From positions 1,022,334 to 1,086,333 of the forward strand of contig NZ_JAGYPL010000002.1 in NCBI RefSeq assembly GCF_018343715.1: DNA of 64,000 nt, read 5' to 3'. Numbering within the stretch: position 1 is the stretch's first letter; every line of letters starts with the position of its first letter. Shown in pieces: positions 54,015 to 62,308 of this stretch. The notes beneath the pieces were generated by a model. That model saw nothing but the letters and a program-made list of their open reading frames with translations, did not search any database and had not been told where the DNA came from. Source of the DNA: Bacillus sp. FJAT-49711. GTDB lineage: Bacteria; Bacillota; Bacilli; Bacillales; Bacillaceae_C. The position numbers and the translations under genes were made by a program.

Positions 54015-54887
54015 ATGCGTTTAGAGAAAGGCGAAAAAATCTTTAATATTTTTAATGTAATATTCATGCTTTTCTTTTCTTCATTAATAATATTCCCGTT
54101 GATTAATATTATTGCCCTATCATTCAATGACGGTTATGACGCAATGAAAGGGGGGATTTACTTTTTCCCAAGAAAATTTACATTAGTAAACTATGAAACA
54201 ATCTTAAAAGACGTCACCATTTATAAGGCATTTGGAATCACGGTTGCAAAAACTTTAATCGGTGTTGCTGCCCACTTATTTATTACAGGCATAGCAGCTT
54301 ATGCAATGAGTAAACCGTATTTGGCGGGCAGAAAAGTGTTTATTCGAATGGGAGTAATCACAATGTTCTTTAGCGGTGGAATGATTCCGACATTCCTAGT
54401 AGTAAAGTCTTTGGGATTAGCAAATAACTTTTGGGTATACATCATCCCGGTATTGTTTAGTTTCTATGACATGATTATTTTAATGAATTTCTTTAGAAAC
54501 TTACCGGCATCATTAGAAGAATCAGCTAAGATCGATGGTGCGAATTTTTTCCAAGTGTTTTTCAAAATCGTTCTGCCATTATCTTTTCCGGTACTTGCAA
54601 CAATATCTTTATTCCATGGGGTTTATCAATGGAATGACTTTTTTGTAGCAAAACTTTATATTACTGATAAATTTTTATATCCAATTCAATATTATTTATA
54701 TCAGTTATTAACTAGTACGGGAGCGGCAAATTCTGCGAAGGCGGGAGTCTATATTTCAAAAGCTTTTACAACTCAATCTTTGCAGCAAGCAACGATGATT
54801 GTAACAACATTACCTATAATGTTAGTTTATCCATTCCTTCAAAAATATTTTATTAGTGGAATGCTCGTTGGAGGAGTGAAAGAATAA
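54015..54887 (+). CDS. Carbohydrate ABC transporter permease (LplC type)
   Basis: This partner permease has 290 residues with six membrane segments, an EAA-type loop (EESAKIDGANFFQVF) and the family tail FISGMLVGGVKE. ATG 54015 lies six bases after the perfect AAGGAGGT ribosome site; ATG 54009 directly abuts it. Fourteen bases separate it from the previous permease. It would pair with that subunit in the membrane. Confidence 0.87.
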   Translation: MRLEKGEKIFNIFNVIFMLFFSSLIIFPLINIIALSFNDGYDAMKGGIYFFPRKFTLVNYETILKDVTIYKAFGITVAKTLIGVAAHLFITGIAAYAMSKPYLAGRKVFIRMGVITMFFSGGMIPTFLVVKSLGLANNFWVYIIPVLFSFYDMIILMNFFRNLPASLEESAKIDGANFFQVFFKIVLPLSFPVLATISLFHGVYQWNDFFVAKLYITDKFLYPIQYYLYQLLTSTGAANSAKAGVYISKAFTTQSLQQATMIVTTLPIMLVYPFLQKYFISGMLVGGVKE

Positions 54888-54914
54888 TAGTTTTTTAAAA
54901 AAAGGGGATGCATT

Positions 54915-56531
54915 ATGAAAAAATTTATTACTATTTTAACAACATTAATTATAGCAGTCATAGTAGTTGGCTGTGGTAAGAAAGAAGAAGCAAAATTACC
55001 CGATTCTACAATAGAAGTTGATAAGGATACACCGAGCTGGAAAAATGATGAAAAAGAAGCAAACTTAGATTGGTATATTAACTTCGACTGGTTTGCTCAA
55101 GTTTGGGGAGAGGATATGTCCTCAAAATTCATTACAGAAGATACAAAGGTTACCATTAATTATCAAAATGGATCAGATGATAAATTAAATACAATGTTAG
55201 CATCAGGAGATTTGCCAGATATTATTACAATTGACGGTGCAAGCCCTTTAATAAAGGATGCAGATAAATTTGCTATTCCTTTAGATGAATTAGCTGCAAA
55301 ATATGATCCTTATTTTCTAGAACATGCTGCAAAACCTGAAACTCTTAAATTTTTTACTAGAGAAGATGGTCATATTTATGGGTATCCCAATTTTTCAAAT
55401 ACAAAATCGGATTATGAAATGGGCGGAATGTACGGCAACCAGGCATTCATGGTACGAAGTGATATTTACGAAGAAATTGGAAAGCCAGATATGACAACAC
55501 AAGAAGGATTTTTATCTGCATTAGAAGCTGTGAAAAATTTAGAATTAAAAGATGAACTTGGAAAGCCAGTGATCCCTCTTGGTGTAACTGATTTTAACGA
55601 GGGTTCAGAGAAGAATGGTGTATTTAATAGGACTCTAGCTGATTTTATTGGTGTACCAGTATTGGCGGAAGATGGTACATATTATGATCGTTTTACAGAT
55701 GAAGATTTTCAAAGTTGGTTAAAAGTTTTTGTTCATGCTAGGCAAAATGGGTTAACAGATAAAGACATGATTACGATGACAAAAGATGATAAGGACGCTA
55801 GACTGACTAATGGCAGCTATTTTGCATACTTTGCCTCTGATGTAATAGGTGAAACGGATACAATGTCATTATGGGCTAATGAGCACCCAGGTAAAAAATA
55901 TATTGCAATTGATGGGCCATCTTCAACAAATGGCAGAGAAATAGCATTGCCAGGGACTTCGATTGAAGGTTGGACACAAACCTTTATTTCAAAAGATGTC
56001 AAAGATCCTCAAAAAGCAATAGAGTTTTTAACTTATTTAGTTAGTGAATATGGAAATACTGTGATGAACTACGGAAGAGAAGGGGAAACCTATACCGTTG
56101 TAGATGGTAGCCCAGTATTAAATCAAGATTTACTTGAGTTCAAACAAACTGACCCTGCTGGCTTTGAAAAAGAAGTCGGATTGACAACACATCTATGGGT
56201 ACAAGATAGCGCCTTGCTATCACGTCAAATGGGTATTTCACAATTTCCAAAAGCCTTACAACAAGCAAAAGAGTGGACCGTAGATAATGTTGTTCCACAG
56301 TTTGAATTGGCAGGGGTAGATGTATACTTATCAAAAGAATCTACTAGAAATGCAGAAAAAATTAATCAAAACTGGTCTCAAACAGTTGCCAAAATATTGA
56401 ATGCAAAATCTGATAGTGAAGTTGATAAAGCAATGGAGGAATTTGTGAAATATAGAGAAGACAACGGTTACTCGAAATTAATTGAAGAAAGAAATAAACA
56501 AATAAAGGCCAATGAAGAAAAACTAAAATAA
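54915..56531 (+). CDS. LplA-type sugar-binding lipoprotein
   Basis: This secreted binding protein has 538 residues. The signal peptide ends in VVGC (Cys20) and is followed by a charged tether. Mature motifs are WYINFDWFAQVWG, TMLASGDLPDII and a long Lys/Glu-rich C-terminal helix. It belongs to the large oligosaccharide-binding class and completes the fourth importer. AAAGGGG precedes ATG 54915. Ligand unknown; the nearby glycosidases point to a beta-glucoside or amino-sugar-containing saccharide. Confidence 0.87.
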   Translation: MKKFITILTTLIIAVIVVGCGKKEEAKLPDSTIEVDKDTPSWKNDEKEANLDWYINFDWFAQVWGEDMSSKFITEDTKVTINYQNGSDDKLNTMLASGDLPDIITIDGASPLIKDADKFAIPLDELAAKYDPYFLEHAAKPETLKFFTREDGHIYGYPNFSNTKSDYEMGGMYGNQAFMVRSDIYEEIGKPDMTTQEGFLSALEAVKNLELKDELGKPVIPLGVTDFNEGSEKNGVFNRTLADFIGVPVLAEDGTYYDRFTDEDFQSWLKVFVHARQNGLTDKDMITMTKDDKDARLTNGSYFAYFASDVIGETDTMSLWANEHPGKKYIAIDGPSSTNGREIALPGTSIEGWTQTFISKDVKDPQKAIEFLTYLVSEYGNTVMNYGREGETYTVVDGSPVLNQDLLEFKQTDPAGFEKEVGLTTHLWVQDSALLSRQMGISQFPKALQQAKEWTVDNVVPQFELAGVDVYLSKESTRNAEKINQNWSQTVAKILNAKSDSEVDKAMEEFVKYREDNGYSKLIEERNKQIKANEEKLK

Positions 56532-56549
56532 TCACAAAGGGGAATGGAA

Positions 56550-57116
56550 ATGATTAGTATAGAGAGTAAGTTATATCACAACTTATTATTGTTAACACAA
56601 TTAATGGTATTGAATATTCTCTTTTACATTATTTCTATTCCCTTATTGACCATTCCTATTGCATTGCTATACTTATGCCATTGTCTAATAAATATTATAG
56701 ATTCGAAAAAAATGCTCTCTAATATGAAATTAAAAAAGACCATTTGGATGCAATTTTTTGTTATCATGATCATCAACTTTTTCTCTGGTTATACGATTTA
56801 TTCATTACTTTTCAATAACTTTTCTTTCATAACATTATTGTTAGCGTCTTTTATTATTTCGTTTAATCTCATCCCATATATATTAATCCTTACAATGCAA
56901 ACGAATATAATGAATATATTGAGAACCTCCTTCATCTACTCAATTGTATACTTTTACAAAACAGTTTTAGTATTATTAGTCTATTTATTTATTAGCGTCA
57001 AAATATGGGAGATCACCCCAATACTATTTATTTTTGGCTTAATCGCTTTTTATTTGTACATATTCATAAAAATCAATTACCAAACCATTCTTAAGCTAAC
57101 TGGCAAAATCCACTAA
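56550..57116 (+). CDS. DUF624 (YesL-like) membrane protein
   Basis: This 188-residue integral membrane protein has about five or six hydrophobic helices and resembles YesL/DUF624 proteins, which are habitually encoded beside LplABC-type sugar importers in Firmicutes. Role unknown, possibly an accessory of the transporter. ATG 56550 lies seven bases after AAAGGGG; ATG 56544 is only one base away. The last 60 bases and the following gap are extremely A/C-rich up to repeat copy 9. It closes the operon. Confidence 0.75.
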   Translation: MISIESKLYHNLLLLTQLMVLNILFYIISIPLLTIPIALLYLCHCLINIIDSKKMLSNMKLKKTIWMQFFVIMIINFFSGYTIYSLLFNNFSFITLLLASFIISFNLIPYILILTMQTNIMNILRTSFIYSIVYFYKTVLVLLVYLFISVKIWEITPILFIFGLIAFYLYIFIKINYQTILKLTGKIH

Positions 57117-57197
57117 AATAATCAACATCAATGAAAAAATCAGAAAAACGATAACCAATAACCATCACAGCAATCTCCAGCATGATCAACAATAGAA

Positions 57198-57281
57198 TTG
57201 AATGAGTGCCAGGCACTCGCGCAATTTTGATACAATTCTGAATTGTTTTTAAGTTGTTTGGGTGCCTGGCACTCAAACAAT
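57198..57281. repeat. Dispersed palindrome, copy 9 (two-palindrome unit)
   Basis: The left palindrome is TGAGTGCCAGGCACTCG at 57202-57218 and the right one is TTGTTTGGGTGCCTGGCAC, continuing to CTCAAACAA. The spacer includes TACAATTCTGAATTGTTTT. It lies between the convergent DUF624 and MltG-like genes. Confidence 0.9.
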
Positions 57282-57287
57282 TTAAAA

Positions 57288-57326
57288 AAACGACTAAAAG
57301 CCATTTAATGTGGCTTTTGGTCGTTT
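57288..57326 (-). terminator. Terminator of the minus-strand pair
   Basis: AAACGACTAAAAGCCA pairs with TGGCTTTTGGTCGTTT. On the minus strand the stem is followed by a run of T (plus-strand AAAAAAA), so it ends the MltG-like gene, ten bases after its stop. Confidence 0.9.
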
Positions 57327-57335
57327 AAAATCAGG

Positions 57336-57818
57336 CTATTTAAAGATAATCGATATTATTTCATTCATTGTCATTTCGCTTTCTACTTCAAATGTACCGG
57401 GACGTAAATCTTTCGACAAGCCTTTCTTTTCGACTTCATTAAAAAATTTCATTCCACTATCAATGATGTTTGCTTTTTCAAGGGCTTTACCCACGTCAAT
57501 ACTTGTCATGCCCGGGGATACGGTGATCATCGTTCGGTATATTATTTTTTCTTTTACTTTTACTTCTTTTTCTTCTACCTTTTCTTTTTCGCTATCTTTA
57601 ACGGCTTTAGCGGCCTCTTCCTGCTCACGCCACTCTTTTTCTGAATGAATGACATAGCCTTCAGAAACTAGCGTGTTTTTCATTTCATCTATTGATGGTT
57701 TTTTTTCGACGGCTTGTGCGCTATCTGCTTCACTAGGACCAAAATAGTACACCGCGCCGCACATGCTTGCTGCGACAAGTAGTCCAAGGGCAAAACTGCG
57801 CATCGAATGATATGTCAT
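57336..57818 (-). CDS. MltG-like membrane protein lacking the catalytic domain
   Basis: This 160-residue protein has an N-terminal membrane helix (about 7-27), a charged coiled region (about 50-92, EKEKVEEKEVKVKEK) and a C-terminal domain (about 96-160) that resembles the LysM-like subdomain of the endolytic transglycosylase MltG/YceG: ITVSPGMTSIDVGKALEKAN and LRPGTFEVESEMTMNEII. The transglycosylase domain itself, which would make it over 330 residues, is absent. It may bind peptidoglycan. It overlaps the upstream gene by four bases. Confidence 0.72.
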   Translation of the reverse strand: MTYHSMRSFALGLLVAASMCGAVYYFGPSEADSAQAVEKKPSIDEMKNTLVSEGYVIHSEKEWREQEEAAKAVKDSEKEKVEEKEVKVKEKIIYRTMITVSPGMTSIDVGKALEKANIIDSGMKFFNEVEKKGLSKDLRPGTFEVESEMTMNEIISIIFK

Positions 57819-58192
57819 TGGGCCACCTTGCTCCTTTCATCCTTTGCTTTTATGTAGGGGGCAAGCAAACGGTCTACCTCTTCCTTGGTTAATTGTGTTT
57901 TCGTTGCAATGCTGTCATATGAATATCCGCGCTTATGTAAGTCTAGCATGTCACGCAACAAAAGACGGTGCTCTGAAGATACTGGTAATATCCCCGCTTC
58001 TTGTGCGGTGATTTCAGCATCTAACTCAAGATTCCTTATTTTCTGTTCTAGTTGATACATATCATCCATGAAAGAATTTGAAATCTGATCTATTTGTTTT
58101 TCCATTTTTGATGACGATTTCATCGATTTGATAAACGACAAAATGAGCAGCAACACTGCTGCACCAAACAAAATAATCAAAACCCATTCCAT
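57815..58192 (-). CDS. Small membrane protein with coiled coil and HTH-like end
   Basis: This 125-residue protein has one N-terminal membrane helix (about 3-23), a coiled coil (about 30-65, KMEKQIDQISNSFMDDMYQL) and a C-terminal segment LHKRGYSYDSIATKTQLTKE that reads like a helix-turn-helix. I do not recognise a named family. A GGGAGG ribosome site lies before ATG 58192. It is coupled by an ATGA overlap to the MltG-like gene, so the pair may act together at the membrane. Confidence 0.7.
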   Translation of the reverse strand: MEWVLIILFGAAVLLLILSFIKSMKSSSKMEKQIDQISNSFMDDMYQLEQKIRNLELDAEITAQEAGILPVSSEHRLLLRDMLDLHKRGYSYDSIATKTQLTKEEVDRLLAPYIKAKDERSKVAQ

Positions 58193-58314
58193 CCTTACAT
58201 CCTCCCTTACCTAAAACTATTCCTTTCTTATTATACATAAATCGCAAAAAAATTCGCCTTAAAATACGAAAATGTAACAATTGTCATGTGATTAAGACAA
58301 AAAGGGAGAAGGTA

Positions 58315-58391
58315 AGTGCCAGGCACTCACACAACTCGAACACAATTCTGAATAGTTCCAGAGTTGTTTGAGTGCCTGGCACTCAAACAAA
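58315..58391. repeat. Dispersed palindrome, copy 10 (two-palindrome unit)
   Basis: The left palindrome is AGTGCCAGGCACT, the right one TTGTTTGAGTGCC T GGCACTCAAACAA. The spacer CAATTCTGAATAGTTCCAGA is in reverse orientation relative to copies 2, 5 and 8. It lies in the divergent gap between the minus-strand pair and the Rbs-type operon. Confidence 0.92.
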
Positions 58392-58493
58392 TTAAAAATT
58401 CATATATTTGGGTTGTTGGACATAATCATCATTGAATGGTGGTTTTGGGGTTTTTAGAGAGAATACCAGTTTTGTAAAAAGGGGGAGTGTATT

Positions 58494-59501
58494 TTGGTGG
58501 GAAAGGTGTTTCGTTTATTTGTTTTGCTTTTGTTGGTTATGGTTCCGCTTCTTACGGCCTGTGGTGGGAAGGCAACAAATTCAGACGCTGGCACTGGCAC
58601 TAGCACTGGCAATGATTCGGAGGGTTCTGATTCCAGTAATAAGAAACATAAGATTGGGATTTTAGCTCCGGCGGTTACACATGGTTGGGTGGCTGCAGTT
58701 GCTTACCACGCCGAAGCTCGTGCGAAGGAGCTATCGAATGATATTGAGTATCAAATCCAAACGAGTTCTAATGCGGAGGAAATGACTTCTCAGTTGGATG
58801 ACTTGATGACGTGGGGGGCAGAAGCAATTGTCGCATTTCCACAATGGGAAGGAATGGAAGTACCGATTCAAAAAGCGCTAGATGCTGATATTAAGGTAGT
58901 AAACTTTGATATTGTCATTGATGCGGATGGAGTGTATCGCGTATCCGGAGACAACGAGGATATGGGAATTCAAGGTGCGAAATATATTGTAGATAAGATT
59001 GGAAAAGAAGGAAATGTCGTTATGCTTGAAGTTCCGACTTCGGGTTCCGTTTCTGAGTTAAGAAAGAAAGGCTTTGTTGATACGATGGCAGAAATTGCAC
59101 CTGATATGAAAATCGAAACGTACGCCACTAAGTTCACTCGTGAAGATGGGTTAAAAGACTTTGCTGATATTTTAACAAGTAACGCTAAAATTGATGCAGT
59201 TTATTCAATGGATGATGAAACGTCTATCGGTGTCTTGCAGGCGATAGACGAAGCTGGAAGAACGGATATTAAAGTTGTAACGGGAGGCGGCGGTATGCAG
59301 GAATATTTTAACATGATGCCTGAAAATGAAGATATTTGGATTGAGTCGGCGCTATACAGCCCGGCGATGGTTAAAGACGCTGTAGATGTTGCCCTTAGTC
59401 TTTTGAATGATGAAAGTGCGGAAGAAGTTAAGGTGATTCCAACAACGATTGTTGACCGCGATAATTATAAAGATTTTCTTGATGAAAATTCACCATATTA
59501 G
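58494..59501 (+). CDS. Rbs-type sugar-binding lipoprotein (PBP1 fold)
   Basis: This secreted type I periplasmic-binding-protein-fold lipoprotein has 335 residues. The lipobox is LTAC (Cys23), then a Gly/Thr/Ser tether (GTGTSTGNDS). The domain starts HKIGILAPAVTHGWVAAVAY and includes VVNFDIVIDADGVYRVSGDN. Members bind monosaccharides such as ribose or galactose. TTG 58494 lies six bases after GGGGGAG. The first 100 bases are overwhelmingly G and T, next to repeat copy 10. A hairpin separates it from the ATPase gene. Confidence 0.86.
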   Translation: MVGKVFRLFVLLLLVMVPLLTACGGKATNSDAGTGTSTGNDSEGSDSSNKKHKIGILAPAVTHGWVAAVAYHAEARAKELSNDIEYQIQTSSNAEEMTSQLDDLMTWGAEAIVAFPQWEGMEVPIQKALDADIKVVNFDIVIDADGVYRVSGDNEDMGIQGAKYIVDKIGKEGNVVMLEVPTSGSVSELRKKGFVDTMAEIAPDMKIETYATKFTREDGLKDFADILTSNAKIDAVYSMDDETSIGVLQAIDEAGRTDIKVVTGGGGMQEYFNMMPENEDIWIESALYSPAMVKDAVDVALSLLNDESAEEVKVIPTTIVDRDNYKDFLDENSPY

Positions 59502-59514
59502 AAATCGAGAAACG

Positions 59515-59550
59515 GAGGGAGATTATGGCTTAGCTATGGTCTCTCTTTTT
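59515..59550 (+). terminator. Hairpin terminator/attenuator after the binding-protein gene
   Basis: An imperfect stem GAGGGAGA..ATGGCTTAGCTAT..TCTCTC is followed by TTTTT, 14 bases after the stop codon. Partial termination would keep the binding protein in excess over ATPase and permease. Confidence 0.7.
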
Positions 59551-59573
59551 AAAAGAAAGTTTTTGAATGATGG

Positions 59574-59715
59574 CTATAGCTGTCTAGCGCAAGCGGTCGT
59601 CGACTAGCAAATTTCCTGTCCATCTCGCTTGCGAAGTAAACACCGATTCGGACTTTAGGCACATCGTGTTTCTTTTGTATGTCTATCGATGAGGCAGCCG
59701 CTTGCCCTTTTCTAT
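59574..59715. repeat. About 140-bp Bacillaceae interspersed repeat
   Basis: The sequence begins TAGCTGTCTAGCGCAAGCGG and ends CCGCTTGCCCTTTTCTA, inverted ends that would form a stem. The interior includes ACACCGATTCGGACTTTAGG and ACATCGTGTTTC. I recognise this layout as similar to a dispersed non-coding repeat widespread in Bacillus-related genomes (variants of TGTCTAGCTCCAGCG..GCGCTTGCGCTTTTCT). This copy lies inside the Rbs-type operon, upstream of the ATPase gene. Confidence 0.7.
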
Positions 59716-59736
59716 AAAATAGTTGGAAGTGATTAT

Positions 59737-61230
59737 ATGATCATTGAGATGGCAAATATCAGAAAATCCTTTGGGAGTAATGATGTCCTCAAAGATGTAT
59801 CGTTTACGCTGAAAGGCGGAGAAATTTGCGCCCTGCTTGGTGAAAATGGCGCGGGAAAATCGACGCTTATGAATATTTTGGGCGGGGTTTTTCCAGCGGA
59901 TTCAGGGCAGATTTATGTAGATGGAAAGCTGGTAGAATTTAGTACCCCTGCTGAGTCGCAGGAAGCGGGGATTGCGTTCATTCATCAGGAACTGAATTTG
60001 ATTAATGATTTGCCGATCTATGAAAATATGTTTTTAGGAAGAGAACTAAAAACGAAAAGGGGCAGCCTTGATTTAGAGAAAATGTATCAGGAAACAGCAC
60101 GTATGTTTCAGCAAATGAAGGTGAATCTTGATCCGAATACGATGGTGAGCAACCTTGATGCTTCTTATAAGCAAATCGTTGAAATTTGCCGGGCGATGAT
60201 GACAAAAGCTTCGATCATCATTATGGATGAGCCTACTTCTTCCTTGACTGACCAGGAGATTGGGCGAGTTTTTACGATGATGAGAACACTTAAGGACCAT
60301 AAAGTGGGAATCATTTTTATTTCTCATAAACTGAATGAAGTGATGAAGATTTGTAATCGTTATGTAGTACTTCGTGATGGGAATTTAGTCGCGGAAGGTG
60401 CTGTAGGGAGCGTTTCGACGAATGATCTGGCACGCTTTATGGTCGGATTTGATGTGCGGACGGAATCTTTATTAAGAGAGAAAAAAATAGGTGCGGAAAT
60501 TTTACGAGTAGAGAGACTGACGGGTGGGCACTCTTTTCAAAATATCCAATTTTCTGTTAAATCTGGTGAAATCATTGGAGTTACCGGTCTTCTTGGAGAT
60601 GGACGCAGTGAACTTTTTCAAGCGATATTTGGAGCAAATGAAGTTTCGTCTGGAAAAATATTTTTAAACGGAAAAAAAGTTTTGATTAAAAGTACGACAC
60701 AGGCGATAAAAGAAGGAATTGCATATGTACCACGCAATCGAAAAGAAAATGCCATTATTAAAGATATGAATATTATTGAGAATGCATCGATCGTGACGTG
60801 GTCAACATTTGCGAAACTGGGTATCATTCACGTAAAAAAGCATGTAGAAACCTTTGAAAAGCAAAAAAGAGCCTTGCGATTAAAAATGGGGAAGCTGACA
60901 GATAGCATTACAAGTCTTTCGGGTGGAAACCAGCAAAAGGTTGTTTTAGCAAAATGGTTGGCAATGGATCCGAAAGTATTGATTTTGGACAATCCTACCC
61001 AAGGTGTCGATGTAGGGGCAAAAGAAGATATTTACGATATTATATTGCAGCTTGCGAATCGTGATATTGCCATTGTGGTTCTATCTAGTGAAGCAGCTGA
61101 AATTATCCGAGTATGTGACCGTGCACTTGTCATGTACCATGGGGGCATTCAAGGCGAAGTATCTGGACATGCAATGAATGAGCAAAATATTATGAATCTC
61201 GCTACGGGTGGGCAGCTGACTTATGTATAG
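59737..61230 (+). CDS. Sugar ABC transporter ATP-binding protein (RbsA type, two domains)
   Basis: This 497-residue protein carries two fused ATPase domains. Domain 1 has GENGAGKST (35-43) and MDEPTSSLT. Its signature region is unusual (NLDASYKQIVEICRAM). Domain 2 has a degenerate Walker A (GLLGDGRSELF), then LSGGNQQKVVLAKWL and LDNPTQGVDVG, typical of RbsA/MglA. The frame opens at 59689 inside the repeat, but ATG 59737 begins the conserved sequence (MIIEMANIRKSF). It energises the adjacent permease and is the only transport ATPase gene in the window. Confidence 0.88.
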   Translation: MIIEMANIRKSFGSNDVLKDVSFTLKGGEICALLGENGAGKSTLMNILGGVFPADSGQIYVDGKLVEFSTPAESQEAGIAFIHQELNLINDLPIYENMFLGRELKTKRGSLDLEKMYQETARMFQQMKVNLDPNTMVSNLDASYKQIVEICRAMMTKASIIIMDEPTSSLTDQEIGRVFTMMRTLKDHKVGIIFISHKLNEVMKICNRYVVLRDGNLVAEGAVGSVSTNDLARFMVGFDVRTESLLREKKIGAEILRVERLTGGHSFQNIQFSVKSGEIIGVTGLLGDGRSELFQAIFGANEVSSGKIFLNGKKVLIKSTTQAIKEGIAYVPRNRKENAIIKDMNIIENASIVTWSTFAKLGIIHVKKHVETFEKQKRALRLKMGKLTDSITSLSGGNQQKVVLAKWLAMDPKVLILDNPTQGVDVGAKEDIYDIILQLANRDIAIVVLSSEAAEIIRVCDRALVMYHGGIQGEVSGHAMNEQNIMNLATGGQLTYV

Positions 61231-61242
61231 AAAGGAAAGACA

Positions 61243-62286
61243 ATGATGGAAAATACCATTGTGAAAGGAAACTTTTTTATATGGTTTAAAAATAAATGGT
61301 CGACGGATCCGATATTCAGTACAGCGATTGCCCTTATCATCATGATTATTTTACAAACATTGGTCTTGGGCTTTGATTATCATTCATTTGGCGAGTGGTT
61401 CCAGTCCTGGATCAATAACTGGATCAATATTTTACGAAATAATGCAGGTGTCGGGATTATTGCGCTTGGGATGACCTTAGTCATTATGACAGGGGGTATT
61501 GATTTAGCCGTTGGATCTACGTTGGTAGCAACTGGTGCTTTGACGATGATCTTGCTTGACACGGGTACGAAAGGGATTTTAGGCATAATGGGCATATCAG
61601 GATTTCCTGCATTTGTCTTAGCGATTATGCTCGTTGTTCTATTTGGATATTTACTGGGATTAATGATCGGCATGACGATTACGAAAGGGAATGTGCCGCC
61701 GTTTATAGCCACATTGGGGGCGATGATGATTTTTCGAAGTGTGACGCAGCACTTCATGCAAGGGTACAATCCAAAAGTGCCAATTGAATTTTTACAGATT
61801 GCTAGTTATAAATTTGGAAATTATATGATCATGCCGATTATTTATTGGGGGATCATTGCGTATATTCTTTACTATGTTTCGAAGCGGACTACCTTTGGGC
61901 GGCACATTATTGCGGTCGGATCGAATGAGCGGGCTGCAAAACTTTCAGGCGTAAATGTAAATAAGGTGAAGCTGCGAGTGTACGCATTAATGGGAATGCT
62001 CGTTTCGATCGCCGCCATCATCCAAGTTTCCCGTATCGGATCCATGGACTTTTCAAACGCCGGCCGAGGAATGGAAATGGACGCCATCGCCGCAGCCGTA
62101 GTAGGCGGTACAAGCATGATGGGAGGAAGAGGCTTTATCCTCGGAACCATATATGGAATGCTCATCATCGCCGTTATGAACAATTTGCTGAATTTATTTG
62201 GAGTACCGCCATTTTTGCGCGAAGCCTTTAAAGGACTAATTGTCATCGGGGCTGTGCTGTTGCAAAGAAAAGAGAAGGCATCCTAA
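61243..62286 (+). CDS. Sugar ABC transporter permease (RbsC type)
   Basis: This single permease of 347 residues has about ten membrane helices. RbsC-family motifs are LRNNAGVGIIALGMTLVIMT, GGIDLAVGS, and later GSNERAAKLSGV. It would form a homodimer with RbsA-type ATPase and receive monosaccharide from the binding protein at 58494. ATG 61243 or ATG 61246 follows GAAAGGAAAG. Its 3' third is C-rich (GACGCCATCGCCGCAGCCG near 62078), ahead of repeat copy 11. Confidence 0.87.
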   Translation: MMENTIVKGNFFIWFKNKWSTDPIFSTAIALIIMIILQTLVLGFDYHSFGEWFQSWINNWINILRNNAGVGIIALGMTLVIMTGGIDLAVGSTLVATGALTMILLDTGTKGILGIMGISGFPAFVLAIMLVVLFGYLLGLMIGMTITKGNVPPFIATLGAMMIFRSVTQHFMQGYNPKVPIEFLQIASYKFGNYMIMPIIYWGIIAYILYYVSKRTTFGRHIIAVGSNERAAKLSGVNVNKVKLRVYALMGMLVSIAAIIQVSRIGSMDFSNAGRGMEMDAIAAAVVGGTSMMGGRGFILGTIYGMLIIAVMNNLLNLFGVPPFLREAFKGLIVIGAVLLQRKEKAS

Positions 62287-62308
62287 AGGTGTGAAAGTTG
62301 TTTGGAAA

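Noticed and set aside
59689..59736. Longer start for the RbsA-type ATPase
   Set aside because: The extra residues come from the interspersed repeat; conserved sequence begins at ATG 59737.
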